NCBI RefSeq assembly: GCF_019431045.1
Contig: NZ_JAHXPT010000003.1
Span: 310,001 to 374,000, forward strand
DNA: 64,000 nucleotides
Origin: Clostridium weizhouense
GTDB lineage: Bacteria > Bacillota > Clostridia > Clostridiales > Clostridiaceae
Direction of reading: 5' to 3'
A program made the position numbers and the translations under genes. Shown here one piece after another: positions 55,720 through 64,000 of this stretch. Position 1 is the first letter of the stretch. Every line of letters starts with the position of its first letter. A model generated the notes under the pieces. It had not been told where the DNA came from. It ran no database searches and saw only the letters and a list, made by a program, of their open reading frames with translations.

Positions 55720-57018
55720 TTAATCTAAAATTTCTCTACTTATTACATCTTCATAAGTTTCTCTTCTACACATAACCTTAGACTTTCCATCCATAACACT
55801 TACTACTGCTGCTCTAGGTATTTTGTTATAATTGTTTGACATTGAATATCCATAAGCACCAGTTGAAAATACAGCTAAAATATCTCCACTATACATTTCT
55901 GGAAGTTCAACATCTTTTAATAATATATCTCCAGACTCACAACATTTCCCTGATATAGAGACAACTTCTTTCCAATAGCTATCTACTCTATTTGCAATAG
56001 CACATTCATATTCAGCTTGATATAGTGCAGGTCTAATATTATCTGTCATACCCCCATTAATAGATGCATATTTTTTAACATTTGGTATATTTTTAATTGA
56101 ACCTATTGTATATAAAGTAATTCCTGCATTTCCCACCATTGAACGACCTGGTTCTATTATTAGTGTTGGCATATCCATTTTTAAGTTTAATGATGTCTGC
56201 TTTGCTTTTTCTAAAATACATGAACAAAAATCTTCTATTTTTTTAGGTTCATCTCCTTCTTTATAGTAAATTCCAAAGCCTCCACCTAAGTTTAATTCTT
56301 TAATAGTATAACCTGTTTCTTCTTTTATACTTTTAATAAGATTTAACATTAACTCAACCTCATCTAAGTATGGTTCTATACTAAATATTTGTGAACCTAT
56401 ATGACAATGTAATCCAACAAGTTCTAAATTTGAATACCCAATAACTCTTTTTACTGCACTTAAAGTCTTATTATTTAACATAGTAAATCCAAATTTTGAA
56501 TCTATAGAACCTGTCTTTATATATTCATGTGTATGCGCTTCTATTCCTGGTGTTATTCTTAAAAGTACCTTTTGAACCTTATTATGTTTTATAGCTAATT
56601 CATTTATTTTGTCAATTTCATAAAAATTATCCACTACAAAGTTACCAATATTAAAATTTATAGCCATTTCTATTTCTTCTGGTGTTTTATTATTTCCATG
56701 AAAATATATGTTTTCCATAGGAAATCCGCTTTTATAAGCAGTATATAATTCTCCACCTGAAACTACATCAAGGTTTAACCCCTCTTCATTTATAATTTTA
56801 CACATAGCAAGTGTTAAAAATGCTTTTCCTGCATATATAACCTTATTATTATTTTCTTTAATCTTAAAAGCTTCTGCATATCTTCTGCAATTATCTCTTA
56901 TTAACGCTTCATCCATTACATAAAGTGGTGTTCCGTACTTTTCTACAAGTTCTACTGAAGATACCCCTCCTATATGTAATGTATTATCAATTACTTTCAT
57001 ACTTCCAAAAAGTTTCAT
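55720..57018 (-). CDS. lysA: Diaminopimelate decarboxylase LysA
   Basis: 432 residues, alanine-racemase-fold PLP enzyme. PLP lysine in YAGKAFL (near 46), HGNNK loop, GLHCHIGSQ and GGGFGIYY in the barrel, and CCESGD (near 348) with the catalytic Cys-Glu pair. It makes L-lysine from meso-diaminopimelate. It begins 18 bases after lysC under the same lysine riboswitch. Confidence 0.95.
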   Translation of the reverse strand: MKLFGSMKVIDNTLHIGGVSSVELVEKYGTPLYVMDEALIRDNCRRYAEAFKIKENNNKVIYAGKAFLTLAMCKIINEEGLNLDVVSGGELYTAYKSGFPMENIYFHGNNKTPEEIEMAINFNIGNFVVDNFYEIDKINELAIKHNKVQKVLLRITPGIEAHTHEYIKTGSIDSKFGFTMLNNKTLSAVKRVIGYSNLELVGLHCHIGSQIFSIEPYLDEVELMLNLIKSIKEETGYTIKELNLGGGFGIYYKEGDEPKKIEDFCSCILEKAKQTSLNLKMDMPTLIIEPGRSMVGNAGITLYTIGSIKNIPNVKKYASINGGMTDNIRPALYQAEYECAIANRVDSYWKEVVSISGKCCESGDILLKDVELPEMYSGDILAVFSTGAYGYSMSNNYNKIPRAAVVSVMDGKSKVMCRRETYEDVISREILD

Positions 57019-57036
57019 AAAAATCTCTCCTAACTA

Positions 57037-58236
57037 CTATAAATCAAATTCCTTAGCTGTAGCATTTATAGCTTTAACCTTATCATCCTTTTTAATTGCA
57101 CAAGTTATTCTTATTTCAGATGTAGTAATCATTTTTATTGAAATGTTATTTTCAGCAAATAATTTAAATAATCTTCCTGCAACTCCTGATGTTGTTTTCA
57201 TCCCAATACCCACTATTGAAAATTTAGTTATATCTTCATCTATAAAAACTTTATCTTTTTCTGTAAATTCACTTATTATATTCATACATTCTCTTAAATC
57301 ATCTTTTGGTATTGAAAAAGATAAATTAACATTTTCCTCAATCGGAGAAGTTTGACTTATCATATCTACATTAATTCTTTTACTTGCAATTTTCTCAAAT
57401 AAATTTGCAATAATATTTATATCATTTTTAACTTCTTTTAAAGTTATAATTATATCCTCTTCACTTGTAGCTATTCCTGTTATTGGTTTACTTTCTAAAT
57501 TCATATTTTTTACCTCCCTAATTACAGTTCCTTTAATATCACTATTACTTAATCCCACATATACTGGAATTTTATATTTTTCAGCAAGTTCTATAGATCT
57601 TGAATGCATTACTTGTGATCCAAGACTTGATAATTCAAGCATATCTTCATAGTCTATTTCATCTAACTTTTTAGCATTAGAATATTTTCTTGGATCTACA
57701 GTATATATTCCATCAACATCCGTATATATCTCGCATTCACCATCAAGTCTTACTGCAATTGCCACTGCTGAAGTATCTGAGCCTCCTCTACCAAGCGTAG
57801 TAATATCTCCATCTTCATTTATTCCTTGAAATCCAGCAACTACAACTATCTTTCCTTCTAATAAACTTTCTCTTATTTTTTCTCCATTAATATTTTCAAT
57901 AAGAGATTTTCCATGTGGTCCTAATGCTCTAATTCCAACTTGATAAGCAGTATAACTTACCGCATCATATCCTAACTCTTTAATAGCCATAGCCAAAAGA
58001 GAAGAAGAAATCATTTCCCCAGTTGCTATTAAAGCATCTAACTCTCTTCTATCAGGTTCTTTAGAAATTTGTTTAGCTAACTCTATTAAATTATCTGTAG
58101 TATCTCCCATCGCTGAAACTACAACAACTAAACTATCTCCACTTTCTTTTCTTTTAACTAAAGTTTTTGCAACCTGCTTTATTTTATTAACATCTCCAAC
58201 TGAACTTCCTCCATATTTTTGTACAATAACACCCAT
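57037..58236 (-). CDS. lysC: Aspartokinase LysC
   Basis: 399 residues. KYGGSSVGD (8-16) and TLGRGGSDTSAVA are the kinase signatures; two C-terminal ACT domains (from about 265) bind effectors. It phosphorylates aspartate, the entry to lysine, methionine and threonine synthesis. The lysine riboswitch upstream and lysA downstream mark it as the lysine-dedicated isozyme. Ribosome binding site GGGAG. Confidence 0.95.
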   Translation of the reverse strand: MGVIVQKYGGSSVGDVNKIKQVAKTLVKRKESGDSLVVVVSAMGDTTDNLIELAKQISKEPDRRELDALIATGEMISSSLLAMAIKELGYDAVSYTAYQVGIRALGPHGKSLIENINGEKIRESLLEGKIVVVAGFQGINEDGDITTLGRGGSDTSAVAIAVRLDGECEIYTDVDGIYTVDPRKYSNAKKLDEIDYEDMLELSSLGSQVMHSRSIELAEKYKIPVYVGLSNSDIKGTVIREVKNMNLESKPITGIATSEEDIIITLKEVKNDINIIANLFEKIASKRINVDMISQTSPIEENVNLSFSIPKDDLRECMNIISEFTEKDKVFIDEDITKFSIVGIGMKTTSGVAGRLFKLFAENNISIKMITTSEIRITCAIKKDDKVKAINATAKEFDL

Positions 58237-58331
58237 ATTATCAACTCCCTATAAAATTTAAAACATCAAGTAAATTTTCCACTCTAGGCTTTTAATAATT
58301 TTTAGATTTCTATACATTTCCTAACGTCAAA

Positions 58332-58655
58332 AAGGGTGTAGCAAAGAACTCTCTGCTACACCCTTGTATAAACCTTTTACAATTTACAAATTTAAAATAT
58401 CACTTAAATAAATATTAAAAAAATTCATATATTTTTGATATTTATAAATTTCAAATTTATAAATTTACGTTAAACAAAAATGTACCTTGTAGCTCTCCAC
58501 TATATCATTAGCGACAGTATTACACATATTATATGCAACACCAGAGAATAAACTCGCCAATTTAATCTCTTCGGCAATATTTCCTTTGACTATTCATCAT
58601 AGCTTGCCAGCTCCAAATAGTTACTCTTAAATATTGCTCCTCTACCCTAGGTATA
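58332..58655 (-). promoter_or_regulatory. lysine riboswitch: Lysine riboswitch with terminator, upstream of lysC
   Basis: Minus strand shows the L-box order: AGGGTAGAGGAGCAAT (about 58650-58635), AGTAAC, GGAGCTGGC, GGAAATATTGCCGAAGAG (near 58578), TTGGCGAG, ACTGTCGC (58517-58510) and GTGGAGAGCTAC (58501-58490). The aptamer covers 58655-58482 with TACCT/AGGTA closing P1. The terminator AAGGGTGTAGCA/TGCTACACCCTT with T-run lies at 58365-58332. Confidence 0.9.
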
Positions 58656-58762
58656 TTTACTCATTCAATTTTATAAAAATTCTAACACTTTATATATAAA
58701 CTTGCAACACTTTTTTGGAAAAAACTGATTTATTTTAAAAAAATCCAAATTTTCCAATATAA

Positions 58763-59569
58763 TTATGCCATCTTTTGTTCTTTTATACAAAGTTCATTTA
58801 TAACTTTATATACTCCATTATCATTATTACTTTCTGCAATAAAATTAGCATGTTCTTTGACATCATCTGGAGCATTTTTCATAGCATAACTATAATGTGC
58901 TGTCTTAAACATAGTTAAATCATTATAATAATCTCCAAAAACCATAGTATTTTTTCTATCTATGTTAAACTTTTTCTGAAGCATTGCTATAGCATGTCCT
59001 TTGCTTACACCTTTATTCATTATATCTATCCATTTATCACCTGATACAACAAACTCTAGTTCATCACTAAGATTCTCTTTTAAATATTCTACTATTTCTG
59101 GTTTGACATCATCAGAAACATAATAAGTTATTTTATAAATAGGAACTTTTACTTCATCAAAAGATTTTACTACTACTGCTGGGACATTAAAAAATTTAAA
59201 TTTATCCATCATATCATCTGTAGGATTTTCTATATAAGCCGTATTATCACTTGCTAAAAATATTTCTTCTCCAAATTCCCTCTTTAAGTCTATCACCTTT
59301 TTTATATTCTCTTTAGATATACAATTTGAATATACTGTTTTACCATTTTTATTGTATTTTACAAGTGCACCATTATGTGCGATAAACAACATATCATGAT
59401 TTACCTTTTCAAAATTTTTATTTAATTGATAATAAAATCTTCCACTAGCTGCTGCAAATTTTATACCTTTTTCATCTAATGTATTTATCAAATGAAACAT
59501 TTTTTCATTGATTTTTCCATCACTATTTACAAGTGTTCCATCAAGATCTGATGCAATAAGTCTTATCAT
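58763..59569 (-). CDS. HAD-family phosphatase, Cof type
   Basis: Start chosen at ATG 59569 (MIRLIASDLDG) with GAGGGAGAG upstream. 268 residues. DLDGTLVNSDG (nucleophile D8), a type IIB cap, lysine in MNKGVSKGHAI and GDYYNDLTMFK for the Mg site. Cof-type enzymes dephosphorylate sugar phosphates or other small metabolites. The substrate is unknown. It is a single gene. Confidence 0.9.
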   Translation of the reverse strand: MIRLIASDLDGTLVNSDGKINEKMFHLINTLDEKGIKFAAASGRFYYQLNKNFEKVNHDMLFIAHNGALVKYNKNGKTVYSNCISKENIKKVIDLKREFGEEIFLASDNTAYIENPTDDMMDKFKFFNVPAVVVKSFDEVKVPIYKITYYVSDDVKPEIVEYLKENLSDELEFVVSGDKWIDIMNKGVSKGHAIAMLQKKFNIDRKNTMVFGDYYNDLTMFKTAHYSYAMKNAPDDVKEHANFIAESNNDNGVYKVINELCIKEQKMA

Positions 59570-59696
59570 AAGTATTCTCTCCCTCTCAATTTTAAAATTC
59601 ATATACTATTATATACCAGACTTCATTTTTATTACAACAAATCCTAAATTTACACATATGTTTCTGATCAGTCCTCATTATAAGAATAAACCGCAA

Positions 59697-59730
59697 ACCA
59701 CAATAATCAATTTAATCAATTATTATGGTT
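59697..59730. repeat. Perfect-looking hairpin between HAD and dxs genes
   Basis: ACCACAATAATCAA pairs with TTGATTATTATGGT (one G-T) around a short loop. On the + strand TTTTATTT follows. It is probably the terminator of dxs, acting on the minus strand. Confidence 0.55.
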
Positions 59731-59781
59731 TTATTTAAATTTATTACAAATAACTTTCCGTAGATCAGCATGTATAATACC

Positions 59782-61542
59782 TTATTTTATGATACTTATA
59801 ATATCTTCTACTATCTGAATATCTGTAAGTCTATTTTTTTTCATAAGTTCATCTGGAACATAACGGTCTAGTAATTCCTTCTTGATACCATAATTTAAAA
59901 CCTTCATGTCAGAAGGACCATAAAATCTTGCAATCTTCTCACCAAAACCACCATCTAAAATACCATCTTCAAGAGTAATTACGAGCTCATGCTCTTTTTT
60001 CAAGTTTTCTAGTAATTCTTCATCAATACCTGTGATATACTTTGGATTAATCAGCGTAGCTTCAATGCCATTTTCATTTGAAAGCTTTGTAACAACTGCC
60101 TGACCAAGCTGATAGAAATCACCCAGTGCAATCACTACAACACCTTTTCCGGCTTTTGTTACCTGATATTTATTCAATTTAAAGTAATCTGTCTTATCTT
60201 CTACTCCACTTTCAATTACTCCCATTGCTGGAACACGGATAGCCACTGGATGCTCTTTTTGACTCATGCCCCACTTAAGCATCTTAAAATATTCTTCCTT
60301 ACATGTCGGAGCAAGATATACCATATTGGGAATGTTACTCATCATACCAATATCGTATAATCCAAGATGTGTTACATCATTCATTCCATAAACAGATGCT
60401 AAATATACTAGTATTACTGCTGGATTATTATTTATACATAGATCCTGTGAAAGCTGGTCATATGTTCTTTGAAGAAACGTACTACATACTCCATAAACTG
60501 GCCTTCCACCATTTGCTGCAATTCCTGAAGCCAAAGCTACTGCATGTTCTTCTGCAATACCAACATCAACAAACTGTCTGCCTGCTTCTTTTCTTTTTTC
60601 TTTCCCAAAACCAAACACTGCGGGAGTTCCTGACGTAATGGCAACTACTTTTGGATCATTTTTCATAGCATCTAATAAGTATTTTCCAGTTAAATAGTCA
60701 TAATCTTCTGTATCACCCATAGGAAACTTTGATTCTCCTGTTTCTAATACAAAAGGCATTCCCCAATGCCAATGTTCCTTGTTCTTTTCAGCAAATTCAA
60801 ACCCTTTTCCTTTAATTGTATGAATATGAACAACTACTGGATGCTTTATATCCTTAACCTTGTTAAATACTTTGATTAACTGCTCAAAATCATGTCCGTC
60901 TTTTACATAATAATAATCTAATCCCATTGCCTTAAAGAAATTACACTCACATTTTCCTTCTGAGTCTCTAAGCTTTTTAAGATTTTTATATAAACCACCA
61001 TGATTTTCTGCAATGGACATGTCATTATCATTTACAACAATAATCATGTTTGTTCCTGCTTCTGCTGCATTATTTAGTCCTTCATATGCTTCTCCTCCAC
61101 TTAGTGAACCATCTCCAATAATAGCAATGACATTATCCTTCTCATCTTTTAAGTCTCTTGCTTTAGCAAGACCACAAGCAAGACTTATAGACGTGGAAGT
61201 ATGTCCTATAGTAAAAAAGTCATGATTGCTTTCTTGTGGATTTGAATAACCAGAAACCTCATCATATTTTTCTGAATTAATAAATGCCTCTTTTCTTCCA
61301 GTAAGTATTTTATGAGTATAACTCTGATGAGAAACATCATAAACAATCTTATCCTTTGGTGAGTTAAATACATAATGCAATGCAACAGTCAATTCCACAA
61401 TTCCAAGATTAGGGCCAATATGCCCGCCATGCTCACTTAACTTTTTAAGTAATAGCTGACGGATTTCTGCACTTAAATCTTTCATTTCATCTATTGATAA
61501 TTTTTTTACGTCTTCTGGTGAATTTATTTTTTCTAAATACAT
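59782..61542 (-). CDS. dxs: 1-deoxy-D-xylulose-5-phosphate synthase, divergent and foreign-looking
   Basis: 586 residues, slightly short for DXS. HGGHIGPNLG (near 39), the thiamine-diphosphate motif GDGSLSGGEAYEGLNNA, and GIAEEHAVALASGIA (catalytic Glu) are all present. It condenses pyruvate and glyceraldehyde 3-phosphate, the first step of isoprenoid, thiamine and pyridoxal routes. Its base composition and codon use are visibly richer in G and C than the neighbours. It reads from a MerR-type promoter behind a broken merR gene, so the pair was probably acquired together. It may be a second DXS beside a chromosomal one. Confidence 0.92.
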   Translation of the reverse strand: MYLEKINSPEDVKKLSIDEMKDLSAEIRQLLLKKLSEHGGHIGPNLGIVELTVALHYVFNSPKDKIVYDVSHQSYTHKILTGRKEAFINSEKYDEVSGYSNPQESNHDFFTIGHTSTSISLACGLAKARDLKDEKDNVIAIIGDGSLSGGEAYEGLNNAAEAGTNMIIVVNDNDMSIAENHGGLYKNLKKLRDSEGKCECNFFKAMGLDYYYVKDGHDFEQLIKVFNKVKDIKHPVVVHIHTIKGKGFEFAEKNKEHWHWGMPFVLETGESKFPMGDTEDYDYLTGKYLLDAMKNDPKVVAITSGTPAVFGFGKEKRKEAGRQFVDVGIAEEHAVALASGIAANGGRPVYGVCSTFLQRTYDQLSQDLCINNNPAVILVYLASVYGMNDVTHLGLYDIGMMSNIPNMVYLAPTCKEEYFKMLKWGMSQKEHPVAIRVPAMGVIESGVEDKTDYFKLNKYQVTKAGKGVVVIALGDFYQLGQAVVTKLSNENGIEATLINPKYITGIDEELLENLKKEHELVITLEDGILDGGFGEKIARFYGPSDMKVLNYGIKKELLDRYVPDELMKKNRLTDIQIVEDIISIIK

Positions 61543-61564
61543 ACTTCATCCTCCTAAAATTCAT

Positions 61565-61760
61565 TTATTTTACTGCACACATTTTTTCTATCTTCATCTT
61601 CTTATTCATCATCTTGTTTTGCTTATGAATCTCCTCTGTGCCAGCCTTAATTGCAGTTTCATAGTACCATATCTTATATTTGATAGTTTCCATAATCTTC
61701 TTTAATCCCTCTATCTGCTTTTGAACAACTTCCTTTCTTAACTGAGTGATTAATAATCAT
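61565..61760 (-). pseudogene. MerR-family regulator gene with internal deletion
   Basis: The frame ending at 61565 encodes QLRKEVVQKQIEGLKKIME and IKYKIWYYETAIKAGTEEIH, the C-terminal effector helix of a MerR regulator. A start-like ATG at 61760 lies in another frame (MIINHSVKK, stops after 28 codons). The DNA-binding N-terminal part is missing, so a deletion with frame loss joined the two ends. The gene's own promoter is intact upstream. Confidence 0.75.
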
Positions 61761-61782
61761 AATTAATAGAACCTACAAAACA

Positions 61783-61813
61783 ATCATAAGGGGTAAAGTT
61801 AACTTTATGTCAA
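61783..61813 (-). promoter_or_regulatory. MerR-type promoter with long spacer and palindrome
   Basis: TTGACA (61813-61808), a 19-base spacer holding the perfect palindrome TAAAGTTAACTTTA (61807-61794), and TATGAT (61788-61783). The over-long spacer with a central palindrome is the signature of MerR-controlled promoters. Confidence 0.75.
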
Positions 61814-61960
61814 TACCTCAATTTAAAAAATATTTATTTGTGTAATAAAAGTTATTCTTTTCAAATACAATTAATGCCATTAGTGTTAGTATAAAGTAGT
61901 GGATCCATGTAAGCGTAAAAGATTTGACGTATAGTAATTCAAATTTAAGAATGCTAAAAT

Positions 61961-62001
61961 AAACCCTGTAAGTTACTTAAAGGTAGTAAATTACAGGGTT
62001 T
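61961..62001 (-). terminator. Terminator of the Rpn-type nuclease gene
   Basis: AAACCCTGTAA pairs perfectly with TTACAGGGTTT around a 19-base loop, 48 bases after the stop codon. Confidence 0.8.
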
Positions 62002-62048
62002 TAAAATTTAATATGTTTGAACTAGATTATTAATTAAGTTATTTTATT

Positions 62049-62921
62049 CTAGAAATATTGTTCTAACTCTTCTATTGAATTCAGTTCAAATATATCTGTT
62101 GCAATTATTTCTAATGTTTCTTCTGGAAGTGCTTTTATTTTTTTCTTATATTCATCAGGTAATTTTTTAAACTTTTTTATCAACATTTTAATTAAAAGTT
62201 CTGACTTTCCTTCTTCTCTACCCTCTTTTATTCCTTGTTCCATTCCTTCTTGTATTAGACTTTTACCAAGTTCAGTCATTCTCAATTCCTCCTTTACTTT
62301 CTCCAAATCTTTTCCACTTAAAAATTTATTTGCAAAAGCATATAATATTGATTCTGCATCATACTTATAGTCACTGTTTATGTCCTTTACTATATGTATT
62401 GCATTAATTATTTTATCTGCTATTCCTACCTTTCCTCCCATAATAGGAGTGAATATTAGAGCTATTATATCTTGTTTTGTAATCTCTATTTCTGATTTTA
62501 TTTTTTCTACAATATCATTATATATCTTATCTCCATCTCTACTCCACATAGATATCGAATTAACTTTGTATTCATTTATTCCTGTTTCTAAAACATTGCC
62601 TGGATCTTTTATATTGCCTGAATAAACAACATATGTAATTACATCTTTTCCTGTCTGATGACTTAATAACGCTTCATAAGCTCTAAACCTTCTTAAATCC
62701 ATTTTCCCTTTATTAGTTGTTTGAAACTCAAAATGTATAAAAGTATCATCTTCCATAAGAAAAGTATAATCCATAAACATATTTTTAGTTTCTAAAACTA
62801 CTAATTCTGTTGGCCCAAGTTCCTTAACTTTTTGATTTATTCCAAAGAATTTTAATCCTTCTTCTGCAAAAAGATCCATTGCTCTTTTCATAATTAAATC
62901 TTCATAGTTTATAGGTTTCAT
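62049..62921 (-). CDS. Rpn-family recombination-promoting nuclease / transposase-like protein
   Basis: 290 residues. PD-(D/E)xK-type core with D51 (MDYTFLMEDD) and E65-x-Q67 (HFEFQ), then RRFRAYEALL, as in the Rpn/PDDEXK transposase-31 group. The C-terminus is a GMEQGIKEGREEGKSE helix typical of the family. These nucleases are usually DNA-acting and often accompany recombination or defence. It is a single gene with AGAAGGTG upstream, next to the CRISPR array. Confidence 0.85.
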   Translation of the reverse strand: MKPINYEDLIMKRAMDLFAEEGLKFFGINQKVKELGPTELVVLETKNMFMDYTFLMEDDTFIHFEFQTTNKGKMDLRRFRAYEALLSHQTGKDVITYVVYSGNIKDPGNVLETGINEYKVNSISMWSRDGDKIYNDIVEKIKSEIEITKQDIIALIFTPIMGGKVGIADKIINAIHIVKDINSDYKYDAESILYAFANKFLSGKDLEKVKEELRMTELGKSLIQEGMEQGIKEGREEGKSELLIKMLIKKFKKLPDEYKKKIKALPEETLEIIATDIFELNSIEELEQYF

Positions 62922-62997
62922 TAGTTCACCTTCTTCACATCCTAATTATATTCTCATTTTAAATCATTATTAAGAAGAGTTCAAACAAATTTAATAC

Positions 62998-63040
62998 AAA
63001 AGCCACTCCCAATCCCATCCTTTGGAATCAGTGTGGCTTT
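62998..63040. repeat. Hairpin between the nuclease gene and the CRISPR array
   Basis: AAAGCCAC pairs with GTGTGGCTTT around a loop containing CCAATCCCATCCTTTGG, T-rich on both sides. It could end the leftward CRISPR transcript. The rest of 62922-63133 shows no gene and no anti-repeat. Confidence 0.55.
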
Positions 63041-63133
63041 CTATTCCTCTATAGTGTCAATTACCTGTGACATTGCAAGATTTAATGCTTATTTTATTGG
63101 AACACCACTATTCTTAAGAAAATAAGGTGAAAA

Positions 63134-64000
63134 ATTTTAATACCATTCAATTTAACACAGCTCTAAAACTCTAGTACATGTATTACAGCTTCATTTATAG
63201 TTTTAATACCATTCAATTTAACACAGCTCTAAAACTTCTTTGTAATGTTCTAACTAATAGGTCTGGTTTTAATACCATTCAATTTAACACAGCTCTAAAA
63301 CTAAGATTAAATAATAACTCCATTGTTTCTTGTTTTAATACCATTCAATTTAACACAGCTCTAAAACGTGATGATATATGGTTTTGTGATATTGCAAGTT
63401 TTAATACCATTCAATTTAACACAGCTCTAAAACTGTCCACTAAGACCGCAAACAAGTAAATGTGTTTTAATACCATTCAATTTAACACAGCTCTAAAACG
63501 GAAGTAGCAGTTTCCTGTACTTCCTGTTGGTTTTAATACCATTCAATTTAACACAGCTCTAAAACTAAGATTAAATAATAACTCCATTGTTTCTTGTTTT
63601 AATACCATTCAATTTAACACAGCTCTAAAACGTGATGATATATGGTTTTGTGATATTGCAAGTTTTAATACCATTCAATTTAACACAGCTCTAAAACTGT
63701 CCACTAAGACCGCAAACAAGTAAATGTGTTTTAATACCATTCAATTTAACACAGCTCTAAAACGGAAGTAGCAGTTTCCTGTACTTCCTGTTGGTTTTAA
63801 TACCATTCAATTTAACACAGCTCTAAAACATTTGACTTTCGCTTATTTTTATTCTGTATGTTTTAATACCATTCAATTTAACACAGCTCTAAAACGATGC
63901 TTTAGGTATTAAAGAACATAAAGAAGTTTTAATACCATTCAATTTAACACAGCTCTAAAACCATTCTTTTCTATTGCAAATACTAAACTTTGTTTTAATA
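63134..64000 (-). CRISPR. Type II-like CRISPR array, 13 full repeats plus a partial one, open at right edge
   Basis: 36-base repeats at exact 66-base spacing from 63134, with 13 spacers of 30 bases; the 14th repeat is cut at 64000. In crRNA sense (minus strand) each repeat begins GTTTTAGAGCTGTG and ends GGTATTAAAAC, the pattern of type II-A arrays used with Cas9 and tracrRNA. The leftmost repeat has A instead of G at 63134, the degenerate terminal repeat, so the leader and cas genes should lie to the right. Spacers 7-10 exactly repeat spacers 3-6. No cas gene or tracrRNA is in the window. Confidence 0.97.

Noticed and set aside
62922..63133. tracrRNA between the nuclease gene and the array
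   Set aside because: No anti-repeat complementary to GTTTTAGAGCTGTG was found on either strand. The only structure is one hairpin.
63178..63459. 93-codon open frame on the + strand
   Set aside because: It is the translated CRISPR repeat and spacers (its peptide repeats every 22 residues) and is not a gene.

Overview
The window is from a low-GC, anaerobic Clostridium (sensu stricto type). The evidence is very AT-rich DNA with strong GGAGG ribosome binding sites, a secreted M9 collagenase, [FeFe] hydrogenase with its maturase HydG, OpuC-type osmoporter genes, a 2-hydroxyacyl-CoA dehydratase-like pair, and no respiratory genes. Species cannot be fixed. No tRNA or rRNA gene was recognised.

Left end (1-7.7 kb): the edge of a Fur-controlled aryl-acid siderophore cluster. 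It holds a salicyl-AMP ligase fused to a salicylate synthase (running off the left edge), a type II thioesterase, an ECF transporter (T, ATPase and MptD-type S component) with a Fur-like box in its own promoter, and an AraC-type activator. 8-22.7 kb: a COG0523 metallochaperone GTPase behind a palindromic operator, an orphan tryptophan synthase beta chain, a Fur-box-controlled Cys-rich/HMA protein, three chemoreceptors, a cheY-cheA-cheW-mcp operon, an aldose-epimerase-like enzyme and a GNAT acetyltransferase.

22.9-33.8 kb: a cytochrome b5-like protein and a queuosine-precursor operon (queD, queE, folE, queC). Upstream on the same strand lies a two-gene ATP-dependent reductase (dehydratase-like subunit plus ASKHA activase) that starts behind a preQ1-I riboswitch. 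This suggests the reductase belongs to the 7-deazaguanine pathway. Ferritin, a DUF503 protein and an OpuC-like ABC importer follow. 33.8-50 kb: GH13 enzyme, lysine-riboswitch-controlled LysP, collagenase, a TM1266-type regulator with hydG behind a structured leader, [FeFe] hydrogenase, UPF0158 protein and a secreted GH20 hexosaminidase.

50-64 kb: a Ser/Thr kinase next to a Tyr/Ser repeat protein, a replisome-organizer-like Lys-rich protein, a cytoplasmic deaminase-fold protein, a Fur-box methyltransferase beside a truncated flavodoxin gene, lysC-lysA behind a second lysine riboswitch, a HAD phosphatase, a foreign-looking dxs behind a broken merR gene, an Rpn-type nuclease, and a type II CRISPR array running off the right edge with an exact four-spacer block duplication.

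Four copies of a modular palindromic repeat family (about 80 to 460 bp) sit in intergenic gaps at 25.1, 27.0, 43.6 and 55.2 kb. Two of them are inside the queuosine gene cluster.
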